Shown: positions 51,195 to 52,410 of the stretch, piece by piece
Numbering within the stretch: position 1 is the first letter of the stretch
Layout: each line of letters opens with the position of its first letter
Assembly: GCA_964591085.1 (NCBI GenBank)
Contig: CAZPXH010000015.1
Coordinates: forward strand, 1-52,410
From: CAZPXH01 sp964591085
Lineage (GTDB): Bacteria > Spirochaetota > Spirochaetia > DSM-27196 > CAZPXH01
Direction of reading: 5' to 3'
Length of the DNA stretch: 52,410 nucleotides
Notes under the pieces: generated by a model
What the model saw: the letters and a program-made list of their open reading frames with translations, nothing else
Told to the model about the DNA's origin: nothing
The model's database searches: none
Translations under genes and position numbers: made by a program

Positions 51195-52410
51195 GTGCCC
51201 TACTCACCACCTGCCCGAGGCCGACACCTGACCCGCGTCCCCCGCCGAATCCTCCTGGCGGGCCTGTGTCTGCTTGTGGCCGCAGGCGCATCTGCCATCG
51301 ACTGGGACGGAAGCGACAGCAGCGACTGGAGTGACCCAAACAACTGGACCCCCGCAAACGTGCCGAACCTGGGCACTGAGTCCGCCACAATCCCGAGCGG
51401 GACGCCAAACTCCCCGATTCTGGACGGTCCGTACACCGTAGATGACGTCTCCGTCAGTAGTGGCGCAACCCTGGACCTCGCTGGGAATACCCTGACCGTC
51501 ACGGGCACCCTTTCCAACGACGGCACCATTCGCGTAGCTCTCCCCAACGGCTCGGCCATTGCCAACGACACGGACAGCGGACTGATTGAGTACTACGGCG
51601 CCGGGGCCGAGGTGGACAATGAACTGCCGCTCGGTACCAGCTACCACAACCTCCGCTTTGTGGAAACGTCAATCTTCACTCCCGGGGATGGTCTGGTGGA
51701 GGCCATTACCGTCAATGGCAACCTTGAGCTGGGTGACGGCGGGGGCGATGACACCATCAACTTCACTTACGGGGTGGAATTCACGGTCATCGGCACCACC
51801 ACGCTGAACGGAGACCTCGTCTCTGGCGGTGCGGGGGCTGACATCACGCTGCCAAGCCTCACCCTTGCGGGGGATTCGGCTGTGTCCTCCACCGGGGGCG
51901 ATATCACCCTTGGCACGGTGGACGGAGCCTTCAGCTTCAACGCCAACTCCGGGGCCGGTTCCCTTTCCCTTGGAGGGGAGATTGGCAATGTTATCCCCGT
52001 CACCGCGCTCACGCTCACCAGCAATCCAGCGATAACACTCCCGGACGTTCAGGTCGTGGGTGACTTCACCGTGACCTCTGCTGGCGCGCTGACACAGACA
52101 GGGCCGGTCATTGTGGGTGGGCAGACCACCATTGATACCGGTGGCGCTGATGTTACGCTGACTGATGTTGGGAACGATTTTGGGAACGTACAACTTGTTT
52201 CCACGGGCGTCACGCAGCTTGAAGACCTTGATGATCTCACGTTCACCTCCGGCATCAGCTCCACCGGCAACCTCACGGTCACCACCGGCGATGCGCTTGC
52301 GATAAACGACACGTTAGATGTCAGCGGAACGGCGAGCTTCACGCTTGGCGGTGATCTGACCAACGCCGCGGTGCTGTCGGTCAGCGGCCAGACGACGATT
52401 GCAACAGGTG
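51195..52410 (+). CDS. Secreted beta-helical (adhesin/autotransporter-like) protein, 5' part
   Basis: The frame is open from GTG 51195 to the right edge (405 codons), so the gene is truncated by the window. A signal peptide is clear: VPRRILLAGLCLLVAAGASA, then cleavage before IDWDGSDSS. The mature part begins SDWSDPNNWTPANVPNLGTE and is then rich in Gly, Thr, Asp, Ser and Val. Short repeats such as GNLTVTTGDAL, GDFTVTSAGAL and GDITLGTVDGAF follow one another at roughly 20-30-residue spacing, the pattern of right-handed beta-helix passenger domains. The start DWSDPNNWT resembles the N-terminal module common in large autotransporter-like proteins. It should be a surface or secreted structural protein; the C-terminal secretion domain is outside the window. 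Confidence 0.85.
   Translation, partial: MPYSPPARGRHLTRVPRRILLAGLCLLVAAGASAIDWDGSDSSDWSDPNNWTPANVPNLGTESATIPSGTPNSPILDGPYTVDDVSVSSGATLDLAGNTLTVTGTLSNDGTIRVALPNGSAIANDTDSGLIEYYGAGAEVDNELPLGTSYHNLRFVETSIFTPGDGLVEAITVNGNLELGDGGGDDTINFTYGVEFTVIGTTTLNGDLVSGGAGADITLPSLTLAGDSAVSSTGGDITLGTVDGAFSFNANSGAGSLSLGGEIGNVIPVTALTLTSNPAITLPDVQVVGDFTVTSAGALTQTGPVIVGGQTTIDTGGADVTLTDVGNDFGNVQLVSTGVTQLEDLDDLTFTSGISSTGNLTVTTGDALAINDTLDVSGTASFTLGGDLTNAAVLSVSGQTTIATG

Noticed and set aside
50140..51408. A 422-codon minus-strand open frame opposite the transglutaminase-like gene
   Set aside because: The plus-strand protein has a membrane helix and catalytic motif in order; the minus-strand translation is Arg/Gly/His-rich low-complexity sequence.

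Overview
This 52.4 kb window looks like an ordinary chromosomal stretch of a GC-rich (about 60% by eye) bacterium, most likely a spirochaete (Spirochaetota). The pointers are an archaeal/eukaryotic-architecture phenylalanyl-tRNA synthetase (pheS, pheT), an EF-G of the mitochondrial-like subtype known from spirochaetes, planctomycetes and deltaproteobacteria, a CarD-family regulator, and many class III cyclase, EAL and chemoreceptor genes. The placement is inference: there is no rRNA in the window. I see no tRNA or rRNA gene, insertion sequence, integrase, phage gene or CRISPR array.

Layout. 1-5.5 kb: 3' end of an unknown gene, then pheS-pheT and a conserved unknown, converging on a LiaF-like gene. 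5.5-10.5 kb (minus strand): a badly damaged CheB-CheR-PAS gene, a hybrid histidine kinase, thrH and an EamA transporter. 10.6-14.8 kb (plus): a membrane class III nucleotide cyclase translationally coupled to two uncharacterised coiled-coil proteins, one membrane-anchored and one with a signal peptide. 14.7-20.1 kb: a deleted DUF72 remnant, fusA coupled to a P-loop ATPase, and a chemoreceptor. 20-31.6 kb: YhhQ-type transporter, two EAL phosphodiesterases with degenerate GGDEF domains, PlsC-like acyltransferase, secreted EEP-family lipoprotein, thioredoxin-fold protein, ClC-like channel, M3 oligopeptidase, nth and carD. 31.6-41.5 kb: peptide-type solute-binding protein, class II DAHP synthase, methyltransferase, lytic transglycosylase, two unknowns, leuS and trxA. 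41.5-52.4 kb: two DUF4230 proteins, argA, an orphan ParA-like ATPase, htpG, a HAD phosphatase coupled to aroA, a GHKL ATPase-fold protein, a transglutaminase-like membrane protein and the 5' part of a secreted beta-helix protein.

Two genome-level patterns stand out. First, 18 genes have a TANNNT hexamer 6-11 nt before the start codon, usually with no Shine-Dalgarno sequence. Several also have a TTGRCN element 17-18 bp further upstream. This implies widespread leaderless transcription. A minority (fusA, the chemoreceptor, trxA, htpG, the GHKL gene) have a clear GGAGG-type site or a longer leader. Second, the DNA seems shaped by deletion: two pseudogenes carry several internal deletions and frameshifts, convergent genes overlap at their 3' ends by up to 61 bp, and many neighbours share ATGA or GTGA junctions.

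Metabolic content includes aromatic amino acid synthesis (DAHP synthase, aroA), arginine entry (argA) and serine/threonine-linked phosphatase activity (thrH). Second-messenger turnover is represented by one cyclase and two EAL proteins; no intact diguanylate cyclase is present. The best candidates for undescribed biology are the cyclase/coiled-coil operon and the leaderless promoter architecture.
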